A DNA stretch of 64,000 nt from Methylovulum psychrotolerans (GCF_002923755.1 NZ_PGFZ01000005.1:188743-252742); one strand, 5' to 3'. Counted from the stretch's first letter, positions 1-7,215 are shown. Notes: a model not told the origin generated them from the letters alone. A program made the numbers and translations.

Positions 1-1
1 G

Positions 2-886
2 GCAAGCAAAAGCGAAGGCCATGCCCAAAAAACAATTGACCGACTGGAAAAGGACGTTTTCCCATGGCTAGGCAAAACGCCGATAACCGATATTGAAGCC
101 CCTGATATTCTCGCGTTGTTACGCCGGATTGAACAACGCGGGGCCAATGAGCTGGCACACACCACCAAGCGCGTTATTGGGCAAGTGTTCCGGTATGCAA
201 TCGCCACCGGACGCACTACCAGAAACCCCGTACCCGATCTACAGGGTTCGTTATCCCCTGTCGTGGTCACACACCACGCCGCCATCATAGACCCCGTGCA
301 AATTGGCGCATTACTACGCGCTTGTGAAGGCTACACAGGGCATTTTGCTACCCGTTGCGCCTTGCGCCTGTCGTTTTTGGTCATGCTGAGACCGGGCGAA
401 ATCCGCAGGGCAGAATGGACGGAGATTGACTTTGAACGGGCGCAATGGCGGATTCCGGCCAGTAAAATGAAAATGCGCGATGAACACATCATCCCGCTAT
501 CAAAACAAGCCCTGTCAGTATTATCAGAAATCAAGCCGCTGACCGGCTCAGGACAGTTTGTTTTTCCGTCCGTGCGTAGCAGCGCAAGGCCTATGTCAGA
601 AAACACCATCACGGGCGCGTTAAGGCGGCTAGGCTACACAGGGCAGGAAATGACTGCCCACGGATTCAGAAGCATGGCCTCCACGCGGCTGAATGAGGCG
701 CACCTGTTCCACCCTGACGCGATAGAAAGGCAATTGGCGCACGGCGAACAGAACAGTGTCAGGGCGGCTTACAACCGCGCCCAATACTTGCCGGAACGGG
801 TAAAAATGATGCAATGGTGGGCGGATTATCTGGACAGCCTGAAAGCGGGCGGCGTAGTTGTGCCGTTCCAGCTTAAAACCGCGTAG
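2..886 (+). CDS. P4-type tyrosine recombinase / integrase (5' end missing)
   Basis: Site-specific recombinase that integrates and excises the element. The frame is open from the first bases of the window, so the N-terminal arm-binding domain is missing and the visible part is 294 residues of a family usually near 400. In window numbering the catalytic set is complete: Arg130 in RPGEIRR, His220-x-x-Arg223 in HGFR, His247 in LAHG and nucleophile Tyr257 in AAYNR. The start of the core-binding domain (KTIDRLEKDVFPWLG) is visible near the edge. P4-type integrases usually sit beside the attachment site with their 5' end towards it, so attL should lie just left of this window. Confidence 0.93.
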   Translation, partial: ASKSEGHAQKTIDRLEKDVFPWLGKTPITDIEAPDILALLRRIEQRGANELAHTTKRVIGQVFRYAIATGRTTRNPVPDLQGSLSPVVVTHHAAIIDPVQIGALLRACEGYTGHFATRCALRLSFLVMLRPGEIRRAEWTEIDFERAQWRIPASKMKMRDEHIIPLSKQALSVLSEIKPLTGSGQFVFPSVRSSARPMSENTITGALRRLGYTGQEMTAHGFRSMASTRLNEAHLFHPDAIERQLAHGEQNSVRAAYNRAQYLPERVKMMQWWADYLDSLKAGGVVVPFQLKTA

Positions 887-893
887 CCACCCT

Positions 894-1097
894 ATGACGA
901 CCCATTGCCGCCACCCCACCTGTCAGAACACACTTGCCACCTCATGGGTGGCTGGCCGGCCCCGTCGTTTTTGCTCGAACGCTTGCCGCCAAGCCTTTTA
1001 CCGTTGGAGTAAAAACGGTTATGAGCATGTCAGGGTATCCCGCCGTTACCGTACCGCGCCGCCAGTGCCGCCCAGCCTGATTAAAGACAGTTCCTAA
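894..1097 (+). CDS. Small zinc-ribbon-like protein
   Basis: 67-residue basic protein starting 7 bases after the integrase stop. It has two Cys pairs of zinc-finger type: CRHPTC near the N-terminus and FCSNACRQAFYRW in the middle. The second resembles the FCS/CR motif of small zinc-ribbon proteins often found beside integrases and phage genes. The ATG at 894 was preferred over an earlier start inside the integrase. No good Shine-Dalgarno is visible, so it may be coupled to integrase translation. Role unknown; DNA binding is only a guess. Confidence 0.5.
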   Translation: MTTHCRHPTCQNTLATSWVAGRPRRFCSNACRQAFYRWSKNGYEHVRVSRRYRTAPPVPPSLIKDSS

Positions 1098-1188
1098 ACG
1101 TTACGAAATGCGCAGCGGCTTTTAGTGGCCCATGGATTTTAGCCGCTGACACTGACAAAGAATTACAAGCCAAGCTGTAGACCGAATA

Positions 1189-1249
1189 AACCGCACCTAG
1201 CCCGACGGGGCGAACGTGGGCAACCTTTCACCCATTGGTGCGGTTTTCC
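1189..1249 (+). ncRNA. C4-like antisense RNA / three-way-junction terminator
   Basis: Seen: an outer 9-bp stem (1189-1197 with 1237-1245) that closes over two small hairpins, GCCC/GGGC-type at 1200-1211 and TGGG/CCCA at 1217-1220 with 1231-1234, followed by a short T run. The shape and the GAACGTGGGCAACC stretch recall the C4 (CI) RNA of P4 and P1 phages, which acts on a leader in the same transcript by base pairing. A covariance-model search was not possible. It could simply be a terminator after the integrase operon. Confidence 0.4.
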
Positions 1250-1281
1250 TATTTGAAAGGGCAATCATTGAAAGGATGGTT

Positions 1282-1569
1282 ATGGCTAATGAAAAAACAC
1301 CAGGCGGTGGCAGTGGTGCGCCTTTGCTTGACTTATCACAATTTGAACCTGACAGACCCAAAACGGATGAAGAAATTCTAGGGCGGCTCAAACCGGAAAG
1401 GCCTGAATGGCGGCATTGGCTGAAAATGACGGTTGTTACCATCAAGGAAGCGTTATGGCTGTCTGTTGACATAGAACCGCGATCAATGGCTAAACACGCT
1501 TCTTTTGGGGAGGTAAGCGGTGCATTCGTTGAGATTAAGGAGTATTACGGACGTTTGCAGGTTGTGTAA
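1282..1569 (+). CDS. Hypothetical phage-element protein, N-terminal half of a gene split by TAA
   Basis: The ATG at 1282 follows a GAAAGG Shine-Dalgarno with 6-base spacing; an upstream in-frame ATG at 1276 is too close. The 95-residue product has a Gly/Pro-rich start and a segment ERPEWRHWLKMTVVTIKEAL followed by LSVDIEPRS, a pattern seen in hypothetical proteins of integrative elements. The TAA at 1567-1569 is the only stop before the next reading frame, which continues in the same phase from 1570. The two pieces therefore look like one gene of about 228 residues carrying a nonsense mutation. Function not recognised. Confidence 0.55.
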   Translation: MANEKTPGGGSGAPLLDLSQFEPDRPKTDEEILGRLKPERPEWRHWLKMTVVTIKEALWLSVDIEPRSMAKHASFGEVSGAFVEIKEYYGRLQVV

Positions 1570-1575
1570 TCTGCT

Positions 1576-1968
1576 TTGGTTTGCAAGGAACTAAGCTTTA
1601 TTCCTGTAGGGAAAGACTTTATTGGTGGAATGGTTAAATTAGCTGATTTTACTGAATGGGCGGCTAATGTTGGGTATGAAATGCCCACAGAACTGCACAG
1701 CTTGTTAGATAAAAGCCAACCCGATCAGGAGAGGGATAGAAAACAAGAACCCATGAAAGTGAATCCATATCCAGACAAGCCACTAGACCCAAGAGAACAA
1801 AATAGCCTGTTAAAAATCATTGCCGCTCTTTGTGAAAAAGCTGGCGTTTCCGCCGATCAGGACGGGCTAGACAAAGAGCTTGAAAAAATCACAGAAACAC
1901 TTGGTGTGCTAATCACAGCAAGAGTTATCAAAAAGCATCTAAGAAAAGCCGCCGAATTAGTCAAATAA
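1576..1968 (+). CDS. C-terminal half of the split hypothetical element protein
   Basis: Same reading frame as the gene ending at 1569, separated only by its TAA. No ribosome-binding site stands before the possible TTG at 1576; the first ATG is at 1630. The segment VKLADFTEWAANVGYEMP is the kind of domain expected to follow the upstream half. The region DPREQNSLLKIIAALCEKAG, with the helices after it, resembles a C-terminal module common in element-borne hypothetical proteins. Either a pseudogene half or a separately initiated fragment. Function unknown. Confidence 0.45.
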   Translation: MVCKELSFIPVGKDFIGGMVKLADFTEWAANVGYEMPTELHSLLDKSQPDQERDRKQEPMKVNPYPDKPLDPREQNSLLKIIAALCEKAGVSADQDGLDKELEKITETLGVLITARVIKKHLRKAAELVK

Positions 1969-1980
1969 CCGCTATTGCAC

Positions 1981-2010
1981 TGCTATAGCAGCGGCTATTC
2001 CGCTATAGCA
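1981..2010. promoter_or_regulatory. Inverted repeat upstream of the AlpA-type gene
   Basis: TGCTATAGC at 1981-1989 is repeated inverted as GCTATAGCA at 2002-2010, with a 12-base spacer that itself contains AGCGG/CCGCT. It may be a regulator site or a small hairpin in the AlpA leader. Confidence 0.35.
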
Positions 2011-2031
2011 ACAAAACACACATGAAACATC

Positions 2032-2069
2032 TTAGTATTACCGCACCCTAAACAACGCGGTAATACTAA
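2032..2069. promoter_or_regulatory. 13-bp perfect inverted repeat directly before the AlpA-type start codon
   Basis: TTAGTATTACCGC (2032-2044) and its exact inverse (2057-2069) flank 12 bases and end two bases before the ATG at 2072. The position covers the leader and ribosome-binding region, as expected for an operator or a translation-blocking hairpin. Autoregulation by the AlpA-type protein is an inference. Confidence 0.5.
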
Positions 2070-2071
2070 CC

Positions 2072-2299
2072 ATGAAAACTGCTAAAACTACGAAAACCCC
2101 CACCACCCAAGACCCTCTAAAATCCGGCGCAAACTTGCGCGTGTCCACCCTTGCCCCACATTTAGGCATGTCAAAAAGCACGATCTGGCGGCTTGTCAGG
2201 GAAGGCAAATTCCCCAAACCGATCAAGCTATCGGATAAGGTCACTGTCTGGAAGGCCGATTCAATTATTGAGTGGCTGGCAAGCAAAGAGGCGGCATGA
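2072..2299 (+). CDS. AlpA-family DNA-binding regulator / excisionase-like protein
   Basis: 75 residues with a MerR-like winged helix-turn-helix: LAPHLGMSKSTIWRLVREGKF (helices 2-3), then PKPIKLSDKVTVWKADSIIEWL, the hallmark of the AlpA family. P4 Vis and CP4-57 AlpA of this family control integrase expression or excision. The ATG is placed 3 bases after a perfect inverted repeat. An Ala/Thr/Lys-rich N-terminal tail of about 25 residues precedes the domain. Probably controls excision or the early operon of this element. Confidence 0.88.
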   Translation: MKTAKTTKTPTTQDPLKSGANLRVSTLAPHLGMSKSTIWRLVREGKFPKPIKLSDKVTVWKADSIIEWLASKEAA

Positions 2300-2329
2300 A
2301 CGTATCGGCAGAAATGAAGGAGGCCGCCC

Positions 2330-2671
2330 ATGCCTAAACGCGCCATTATCGACACCCTGCCCAATGCCACCCGAACGGAGCTTATCGCCAAGCTTCTGGC
2401 GCGTGAACCCTATCACGGCATAAGCCAATGGCTGACCGATAAACACGGCATAACGTTGTCGCCAACGTCATTACAGCGCATAGGCAAGCCCCTACAGGAC
2501 AAATTCACCCCGTTGCTTGCCTTGGGTATGCCTTTGGCGGAAATCGCCAAGAACAGCCGGAAAATTGAAGCCGTAGGCATTGAGCGGGTAAAGCAAACGC
2601 TGATGGACAGGCTGACCGAAAACCCCGGCGAAATCTTCGCCTATCTGGACAAACTGGAGCCCGACCCATGA
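2330..2671 (+). CDS. DUF3486-like (Mu gp27-type) small phage protein
   Basis: 113 residues behind a strong AAGGAGG Shine-Dalgarno. The start MPKRAIIDTLPNATRTELIAK, followed by HGISQWLTDKHGITLSPTSL, resembles DUF3486 proteins of Mu-like phages (gp27 family), which begin with a helical segment choosing between residues of a short HTH-like fold. The product is shorter than the Mu protein and only the N-terminal half matches, so the assignment is tentative. It overlaps the next gene by ATGA, so the two are co-translated. Confidence 0.5.
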   Translation: MPKRAIIDTLPNATRTELIAKLLAREPYHGISQWLTDKHGITLSPTSLQRIGKPLQDKFTPLLALGMPLAEIAKNSRKIEAVGIERVKQTLMDRLTENPGEIFAYLDKLEPDP

Positions 2672-2928
2672 CAGCACCCAACCAACCCAGCCAACAGGAC
2701 AAAATCAAGGCCGATCTGCTTGGCCGCAAGCCCGTTGATTCCGTACAGGCCTTTAACCTGCACCACATAACGCGGCTATCGGCGATTATCAAGCGTTTGC
2801 GTGATAAGGGCTGGCCTATCATCACCGAGCAGGAAAAAGGCAACGGGATAGCCCGCTATTCCTTGCCTGAAGACTGGAAACCCGCCGACCCTGACCGACA
2901 AGCGGGCGGGCATAAAAAAGCCTGTTAA
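2668..2928 (+). CDS. Helix-turn-helix domain protein
   Basis: 86 residues, overlapping the preceding stop codon (ATGA). The core QDKIKADLLGRKPVDSVQAF, then ITRLSAIIKRLRDKGWPI, is the short winged-helix domain found in many phage and island proteins that resemble replication or packaging accessory factors. The remaining tail (ARYSLPEDWKP...) forms the usual wing and end. The stop codon lies inside the stem of a rho-independent terminator, so the operon beginning at the AlpA-type gene ends here. Confidence 0.65.
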   Translation: MTAPNQPSQQDKIKADLLGRKPVDSVQAFNLHHITRLSAIIKRLRDKGWPIITEQEKGNGIARYSLPEDWKPADPDRQAGGHKKAC

Positions 2929-2968
2929 ACCGCGTTCACGATTTAACAGGCCGTTTTCTTTTTTCTTT
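2920..2968 (+). terminator. Rho-independent terminator
   Basis: Perfect 10-bp stem GCCTGTTAAA (2920-2929) with TTTAACAGGC (2942-2951), 12-base loop, then the T-rich tract CGTTTTCTTTTTTC. The stem includes the stop codon of the HTH gene. Confidence 0.8.
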
Positions 2969-3059
2969 GGCGTTCACCGGACGAAATGAACATGATTATT
3001 ATATCCCCATTGACAGGGAACCACCCCCGCCTTATGCTTTGCCCGCCTTCGCAAAAAAC

Positions 3060-3303
3060 GGAGGCCGGGATTCGAACCCCGCGCAAAGGCCACAGCAGGC
3101 CACAGTCACATGTGGTTTTTTTATGCCCACCAAAAACACGGGCGGCGTTTTGCCGTGCGCGTTCTGTTATGGTGGGGTGTATTGAGCAGCCCGTTAAACG
3201 GCTGGCCTGTGCCTTTGCAGGTAGTTCGAACTTGATACACCCCACCGCCCAACGATTCGAACCCTTGGACGGCGGCTTATCCCCCCTTCAAAGGAAAACC
3301 GCA
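3060..3303 (+). other. Ash/Icd-like conserved regulatory segment of P4-type elements
   Basis: Read in the frame of the gene starting at 3304, this stretch encodes SVMVGCIEQPVKRLACAFAG and SSNLIHPT, a pattern matching the Ash/Icd-like products annotated in P4-related islands. It is also rich in structure: a perfect 12-bp inverted repeat (3171-3182 with 3235-3246) encloses a smaller AGCCCGTT/AACGGCT hairpin. TTCGAAC-type words recur at 3071, 3224 and 3256. In P4 this area carries overlapping RNA and protein regulators of cell division and lysogeny. Whether protein or RNA is the functional product here is not decided by the sequence. Confidence 0.45.
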
Positions 3304-3759
3304 ATGATACCCCACGCCCAAAATCCGGCCAATTCAGGCCAAGCCACACCCCAACAAGGCCCCGTTAGCGCACCGCTGAATAGGCGGGAAAGTATCGCAG
3401 CCGGCAACGCCCTGACCGCCAGCCAAACCCCCACAAAAAACCCGCCTGTTACACCGCAAACCTACCAGCACCCCGCACCGCAACGCGGCCTAGAGCCGTT
3501 ACCGCTTGAGCCTGAGCTATTGCTTAAGCGTATCGCCCAAGGCGGGCATTCAGGCCAGTTTTTAGCCGATGCCTTCTTAAGCGCGTACCGCACCGACACG
3601 CCTTTTCTGCACAGTCTGAGCGAACTGGGCAAGCTGGATGCCGAAGGCTTCCGGCTCTTCCATCAAATCCTGCATATCCGCCATGTGTCCGGCTGGAGTG
3701 ATGACGGCCTGTATCAGATAGGCCAGCAAATTAAGGCCATCACCAAGGCGGGCAAATAA
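3304..3759 (+). CDS. Hypothetical element protein (Pro-rich N-terminus, helical C-terminus)
   Basis: 151 residues from the ATG at 3304, which follows AAAGGAAAACCGC. The frame is open further upstream to 2986 through the Ash/Icd-like segment, so a longer form of 257 residues is possible. The first 60 residues are Pro/Gln/Thr-rich and probably disordered. The rest (LLKRIAQGGHSGQFLADAFL and on to GWSDDGLYQIGQQIKAI) is helical and resembles small hypothetical proteins encoded beside DUF3987 genes in islands. The next gene starts inside its stop codon (TAATG), indicating coupling. No function recognised. Confidence 0.6.
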   Translation: MIPHAQNPANSGQATPQQGPVSAPLNRRESIAAGNALTASQTPTKNPPVTPQTYQHPAPQRGLEPLPLEPELLLKRIAQGGHSGQFLADAFLSAYRTDTPFLHSLSELGKLDAEGFRLFHQILHIRHVSGWSDDGLYQIGQQIKAITKAGK

Positions 3760-3956
3760 TGGCTACCCAAACAAACCCATTAAGCCTTGACCAAATGGAC
3801 GAAATTACCACCATCCAAATGTGTTTATCAGCAGTCGCTAATCTGGCAATTCCAAGTGATGACTTAACCACGGTAAAGCGTGAAGACTTGGCGTGTTTGC
3901 TCAGTTACTTAACGGACAGGCTAGAAAAAACAATCAACCGATGGGAGGGCGCGTGA
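3759..3956 (+). CDS. Small hypothetical protein
   Basis: 65 acidic, mostly helical residues (MDEITTIQMCLSAVANLAIP...). It overlaps the previous stop by TAATG and the next start by TGATG, so it sits in a tightly coupled three-gene unit before the DUF3987 ATPase. No known domain recognised. It may serve the replication protein, but that is only suggested by position. Confidence 0.6.
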   Translation: MATQTNPLSLDQMDEITTIQMCLSAVANLAIPSDDLTTVKREDLACLLSYLTDRLEKTINRWEGA

Positions 3957-5410
3957 TGGATGACGCACAGGAAAAAAAGCGTAAGGCCGTCGCCGAACTT
4001 GAGGCATTGACCAAGCCGATCAGCCAACAGGCCACCGCGAAAGCACGGAAAAAGCCCGAACCTGTAGAGGATGACTACATAGAGGACACGGTAATAGCCC
4101 CGCCCCAACCCACGGAGGCGATGTTTTACGGCTTTGTCGGTGAGTTGGCGCGTATCGCCGCACAGGGTACGGGGCTTAACCGTGTGGCGGTGTCCACCGC
4201 GTTCTTGTCGTTCTTGGGGGCAAATATAGGCCGTGACACGTTTTTGATGGTGGGGGATACCGTCCACCACCCGCGCCTGTTTACGTTGCACATTGGGCGT
4301 TCAGGCCAAGGCGGCAAGGGCGATTCCCAACAGCTTACCCACCGGATACGCAAACGCATTGAATTGGCCCATAGCAACTTGCTTGGGCAAAGCCATAGCG
4401 GCGGCTTGTCTTCGCGGGAAGGGCTGGCGGGGCTAATCCATGACGGCCACGGCGAAAACCGGGCGATTGATGATAAGCGGCTTTGGGTGATAGAGAGCGA
4501 GTTCGCCAACGTCCTGCACCAAGGCCGCAGGGACGGCAACACCTTGTCAACCGCCTTGCGTGACGCGTGGGACGGTTCCGACATCAAGCCCGCCACTAAA
4601 AGCCGTTCGGTGGCGAGCAGTGCGCCGCACATCGGCATTCACGCCAACATTACCCCGTCCGAACTGAAAGGCCTGTCGAGTTCGCGTGACATCAATAACG
4701 GCTTTTTTAACCGCTTCCTGATGGTGTTTTCTGAGAATGTCGCCCATGTGGCGTTCCCAAGCCCGACACCGGAAAGCGTGGTCGATGACCTTGCCGCCCA
4801 AGCCGCCGACATTATCCGGTATGCCAAGGGCGGTTATCCGGCTTCGGTAAACGGCTTACAGATGCACATGAGCGAAGCGGCGCGGGAGTATTACAAAGCC
4901 ATCTACCCAAGCCTAAGGAGGCCGCTTGACAGCGAAGCCATCAGCGCGTTGCTTGAACGCCGCGCCCCCTACCTGTTACGGCTGGCGATGCTGTTCGCCC
5001 TGACCAACAAGACCCACGTCATTGAGCCGAAACACCTGCAAGCCGCGCTGGCGTGGGTAAATTACGCGATAAATACCGTCAAGTATGTGTTTTCCGATCA
5101 GGCCGTATCGCCACTGGTACGCGAAAACCGCACCCATGCCGATAAAATCTTGCTTTTCCTTAGCGACCGCCCCGAAGGCGCGGGGCTTTGGGAGTTGAAC
5201 AACGACTGTTTTAAGAAGCATTTGTCCAGTGACAAGATACAAAAAGCCCTAGGCTATCTGTTAAGCGAAAACCCGCCGACCATTGAGCAAATCGAAGCCA
5301 AAAAGGGCGTAAATGGACGGCCTAAAAAGGCTTATCGGATAAAAAACGGTGCGGAGAAAGCGGAGAAACCTCCAAGCCACGAACGGCGCGGCCTAGAGCT
5401 GGTTTTATAG
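3956..5410 (+). CDS. DUF3987 (YfjI-like) replication-type ATPase
   Basis: 484 residues from the ATG at 3956 (TGATG overlap); an extended frame begins at 3893 inside the preceding gene. A disordered Lys-rich N-terminus is followed by the DUF3987 core: TEAMFYGFVGELARIAAQGT, then HPRLFTLHIGRSGQGGKGDS (a P-loop-like motif), LWVIESEFANVL (Walker-B-like), and the segment SSRDINNGFFNRFLMVFSEN containing an arginine-finger-like Asn/Arg cluster. The family replaces or accompanies primase-helicase proteins in phage satellites and plasmids. The C-terminal winged-helix segment ends in a region whose DNA is part of the GTGCGGAGAAA repeat array downstream. Confidence 0.8.
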   Translation: MDDAQEKKRKAVAELEALTKPISQQATAKARKKPEPVEDDYIEDTVIAPPQPTEAMFYGFVGELARIAAQGTGLNRVAVSTAFLSFLGANIGRDTFLMVGDTVHHPRLFTLHIGRSGQGGKGDSQQLTHRIRKRIELAHSNLLGQSHSGGLSSREGLAGLIHDGHGENRAIDDKRLWVIESEFANVLHQGRRDGNTLSTALRDAWDGSDIKPATKSRSVASSAPHIGIHANITPSELKGLSSSRDINNGFFNRFLMVFSENVAHVAFPSPTPESVVDDLAAQAADIIRYAKGGYPASVNGLQMHMSEAAREYYKAIYPSLRRPLDSEAISALLERRAPYLLRLAMLFALTNKTHVIEPKHLQAALAWVNYAINTVKYVFSDQAVSPLVRENRTHADKILLFLSDRPEGAGLWELNNDCFKKHLSSDKIQKALGYLLSENPPTIEQIEAKKGVNGRPKKAYRIKNGAEKAEKPPSHERRGLELVL

Positions 5411-5670
5411 GTGCGGAGAAAGTGCGGAGAAATGCGGAGAAACCCCCCTTTTGAGAATTTTGCAGGGGGTTTCTCCGCACTTTCTCCGCACTTTTTGCGG
5501 ATAAAGTAAAAAACGCTGTAGGCCTTGCCATCAGTGGCTTGCGGCGTTTTTGTCCTGATTTTGTTAGGGGGTTTCTCCGCAAAAAAATAAAACGCTGGAG
5601 GCCTTGCCGTCCGTGGCTTACAGCGTTTTTAGGGGGGGTTCTCCGCATTCTCCGCACCGTTTTTTTACAC
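5350..5670. repeat. Array of GTGCGGAGAAA words in both orientations plus two hairpin-forming units
   Basis: The word GTGCGGAGAAA or GCGGAGAAA occurs in tandem at 5350-5371 (inside the ATPase gene) and 5411-5445, and inverted as TTTCTCCGC several times from 5469 to 5665. Between them are two units of about 75 bases that begin AAAACGCTG, contain AGGCCTTGCC and GTGGCTT, and end GCGTTTTT followed by GGGGG(T)TTCTCCGC. Each unit can fold as AAAACGC/GCGTTTT. Dense iterons just after a replication-type gene could be an origin, but multiple terminators or a slipped duplication are also possible. Confidence 0.6.
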
Positions 5671-5741
5671 CACCACCCCGCCCAAACGCCCCAAAGAACC
5701 TTCTTTTTACCCCCACTTATTGCCCAAAAAAGGTGGACATC

Positions 5742-5996
5742 ATGAAATTCGACCCCTGTTATTTTATAACCATAGCTAACCGCGCTGGCGTAGACCTGAC
5801 ACGGCTAGGCAAAAACAAAATCCGCATCACCTCACACGGCAAGCCCGTATCCGATGTGTGGGTGGCCGTTGCCAAAAAGCACAAAAGGAAGCTGTTAAGG
5901 CATTTGCCGGACGACCAGGTCAAACGCTTGCAGTGCGACTTGTTTGAGGTGTGCCGCTTAGATGCTGGCGATTACTTCAAACGGAAACGGCACTAA
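5742..5996 (+). CDS. Small basic hypothetical protein
   Basis: 84 residues with an AGGTGG Shine-Dalgarno nine bases before the ATG. The start MKFDPCYFITIANRAGVDLT is followed by an acidic/basic helical part KKHKRKLLRHLPDDQVKRLQ. It is the first gene after the repeat array. It resembles no family I can name with confidence. The clean RBS and codon use argue that it is real. Confidence 0.6.
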   Translation: MKFDPCYFITIANRAGVDLTRLGKNKIRITSHGKPVSDVWVAVAKKHKRKLLRHLPDDQVKRLQCDLFEVCRLDAGDYFKRKRH

Positions 5997-6001
5997 GCCC
6001 C

Positions 6002-6592
6002 ATGCCCTCCACCGAACCCGCTTTAAACGGGTTCGCCTCACCTTGGCGGTGGCTTGCCCAAAGCAGGACGGGCATTGTTTACCGCCAACGGCACAATAAA
6101 ACGGCAAACCAGCGGCATTTTGCAGGTTTCGGACGCTGGCCAGCGTCCGATCAGGCCGGATCTACCCCAGAAAATGCAAAAATTGCCGACCGATCGCCAA
6201 CCGTCAAGAAACAAAGCCCACCATCAGTAACCATCGTAACAGGCACGGCCAAGGATGCCGGAAGACCGCCGCCCCTTCACCGCCAAGCGCACGGCCACCC
6301 GCAACGGCCAATATCGCCGCCCTTCACGGAAACCGCGCCGACCGCCAGCCCAGACAGCCGACGAGCCCGCCGCCACCGGAACAGGCCAAGCGTTCCTTGG
6401 CCGGATTGTCCGGCCAAGGATGCCGGAAGCCCGCCGACCCTTCACCGCCAAGCGCACGGCCACCGGCAACGGCCAATATTGCCGACTTTACAAAATAAAG
6501 GCCATCATGATAAACGGCGGTCTTTGTTCCTCCCTGAAAGCCCTAAACCACAGCCCCGACACGGCACGGTATTACATGGCACAGTACATTGA
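6002..6592 (+). CDS. Doubtful Arg/Pro-rich reading frame across a 74-bp repeat
   Basis: Open frame of 196 residues starting MPSTEPALNGFASPWRWLAQ, a beginning that recalls Ash-like small phage proteins. The rest is Pro/Arg/His-rich with two copies of a segment RPPPLHRQAHGH / SPPTLHRQAHGH caused by the DNA repeat. Another long frame overlaps it in a different phase, so base composition alone could keep it open. No Shine-Dalgarno is visible. The first 60-70 residues may be a real Ash-like gene; the rest is probably not coding. Confidence 0.25.
   Translation: MPSTEPALNGFASPWRWLAQSRTGIVYRQRHNKTANQRHFAGFGRWPASDQAGSTPENAKIADRSPTVKKQSPPSVTIVTGTAKDAGRPPPLHRQAHGHPQRPISPPFTETAPTASPDSRRARRHRNRPSVPWPDCPAKDAGSPPTLHRQAHGHRQRPILPTLQNKGHHDKRRSLFLPESPKPQPRHGTVLHGTVH
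6246..6319 (+). repeat. 74-bp direct repeat, copy 1
   Basis: 74 bases beginning CGGCCAAGGATGCCGGAAG. Copy 2 at 6411-6484 differs at 4 positions. The copies are 165 bases apart. Confidence 0.85.
6411..6484 (+). repeat. 74-bp direct repeat, copy 2
   Basis: Second copy of the 74-base unit, 70 of 74 identical to 6246-6319. The offset of 165 bases keeps all reading frames in phase. Confidence 0.85.
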
Positions 6593-6672
6593 TAATTAAT
6601 TATTAATTGGCTTTTTTGTCAGTAATTGCCCCGCTAAAATGGAACTTGTTCCGTAATAGAGATGAGTTGCTG

Positions 6673-7098
6673 ATGAATCAAGAAATCGAAGTGTTACGCG
6701 CTTATCTACCTGAAAGCGTTCTCTATATCATGACGCTAATCAGCGTTAAATCTACACTGATACTGGTTAAGCAGTATGGGGGTTCACACATAGAAATACC
6801 CAATAAAGCAAAATCTAGCCATACCTTAGCGAATTTAATCGGCATGAATGATCTTGCCGCCTTATGCCATGTATATGGCGGGTCATATTTAGATTTACCT
6901 AGGTGCATAAGATTAATGTCCTTGTCACGCGATATTGAAATATTACAGGATTACAACGCTGGCCTTTCTAGGCCAAAAATGGCTATCAAGCACCAGCTCA
7001 CAGAACGGAGTATCAGAAAAATTTTAATGAGGTTAAAAAACGAAGAAAAGCAAGGCCGAATTGACCAAATAAAAGCGGCCATAACGGTATTGCTATGA
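6673..7098 (+). CDS. Mor/C-family transcription activator (Mu middle-operon type)
   Basis: 141 residues from the ATG at 6673; an in-frame start at 6607 would add 22 residues. The pattern is that of Mu Mor: VKQYGGSHIEIPNK, then HTLANLIGMNDLAALCHVYG, GSYLDLPRC and a C-terminal helix-turn-helix MAIKHQLTERSIRKILMRLK. In Mu, Mor binds as a dimer and recruits RNA polymerase to the middle promoter. Here it lies alone, far from any Mu structural genes, so it probably activates a promoter of this element or of a helper phage. Base composition is more AT-rich than the preceding 3 kb. Confidence 0.82.
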   Translation: MNQEIEVLRAYLPESVLYIMTLISVKSTLILVKQYGGSHIEIPNKAKSSHTLANLIGMNDLAALCHVYGGSYLDLPRCIRLMSLSRDIEILQDYNAGLSRPKMAIKHQLTERSIRKILMRLKNEEKQGRIDQIKAAITVLL

Positions 7099-7215
7099 TT
7101 ATTAATTCGGGACTAAACGGGAAGCGGCGGGATTTTTCGGGATTCGATACGGCAAAAAATGATATTGGCACGATGCTGTGCCACCAACAATCAAGTTTTT
7201 TATAAGGGTATTTAT

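Noticed and set aside
3062-3083. T-arm-like GGGATTCGAACCCC (tRNA-like on the minus strand)
   Set aside because: No D-arm, anticodon arm or matching acceptor could be folded around it.
5411-5670. Repeats considered as CRISPR
   Set aside because: Repeat words are too short, unevenly spaced and in both orientations, with no unique spacers of constant length and no cas genes.
6255-6599. 114-codon frame with repeated MPExRRPFTAKRTAT
   Set aside because: Overlaps another open frame in the same GC-rich repeat; neither shows an RBS. At best one short gene at the beginning (6002).
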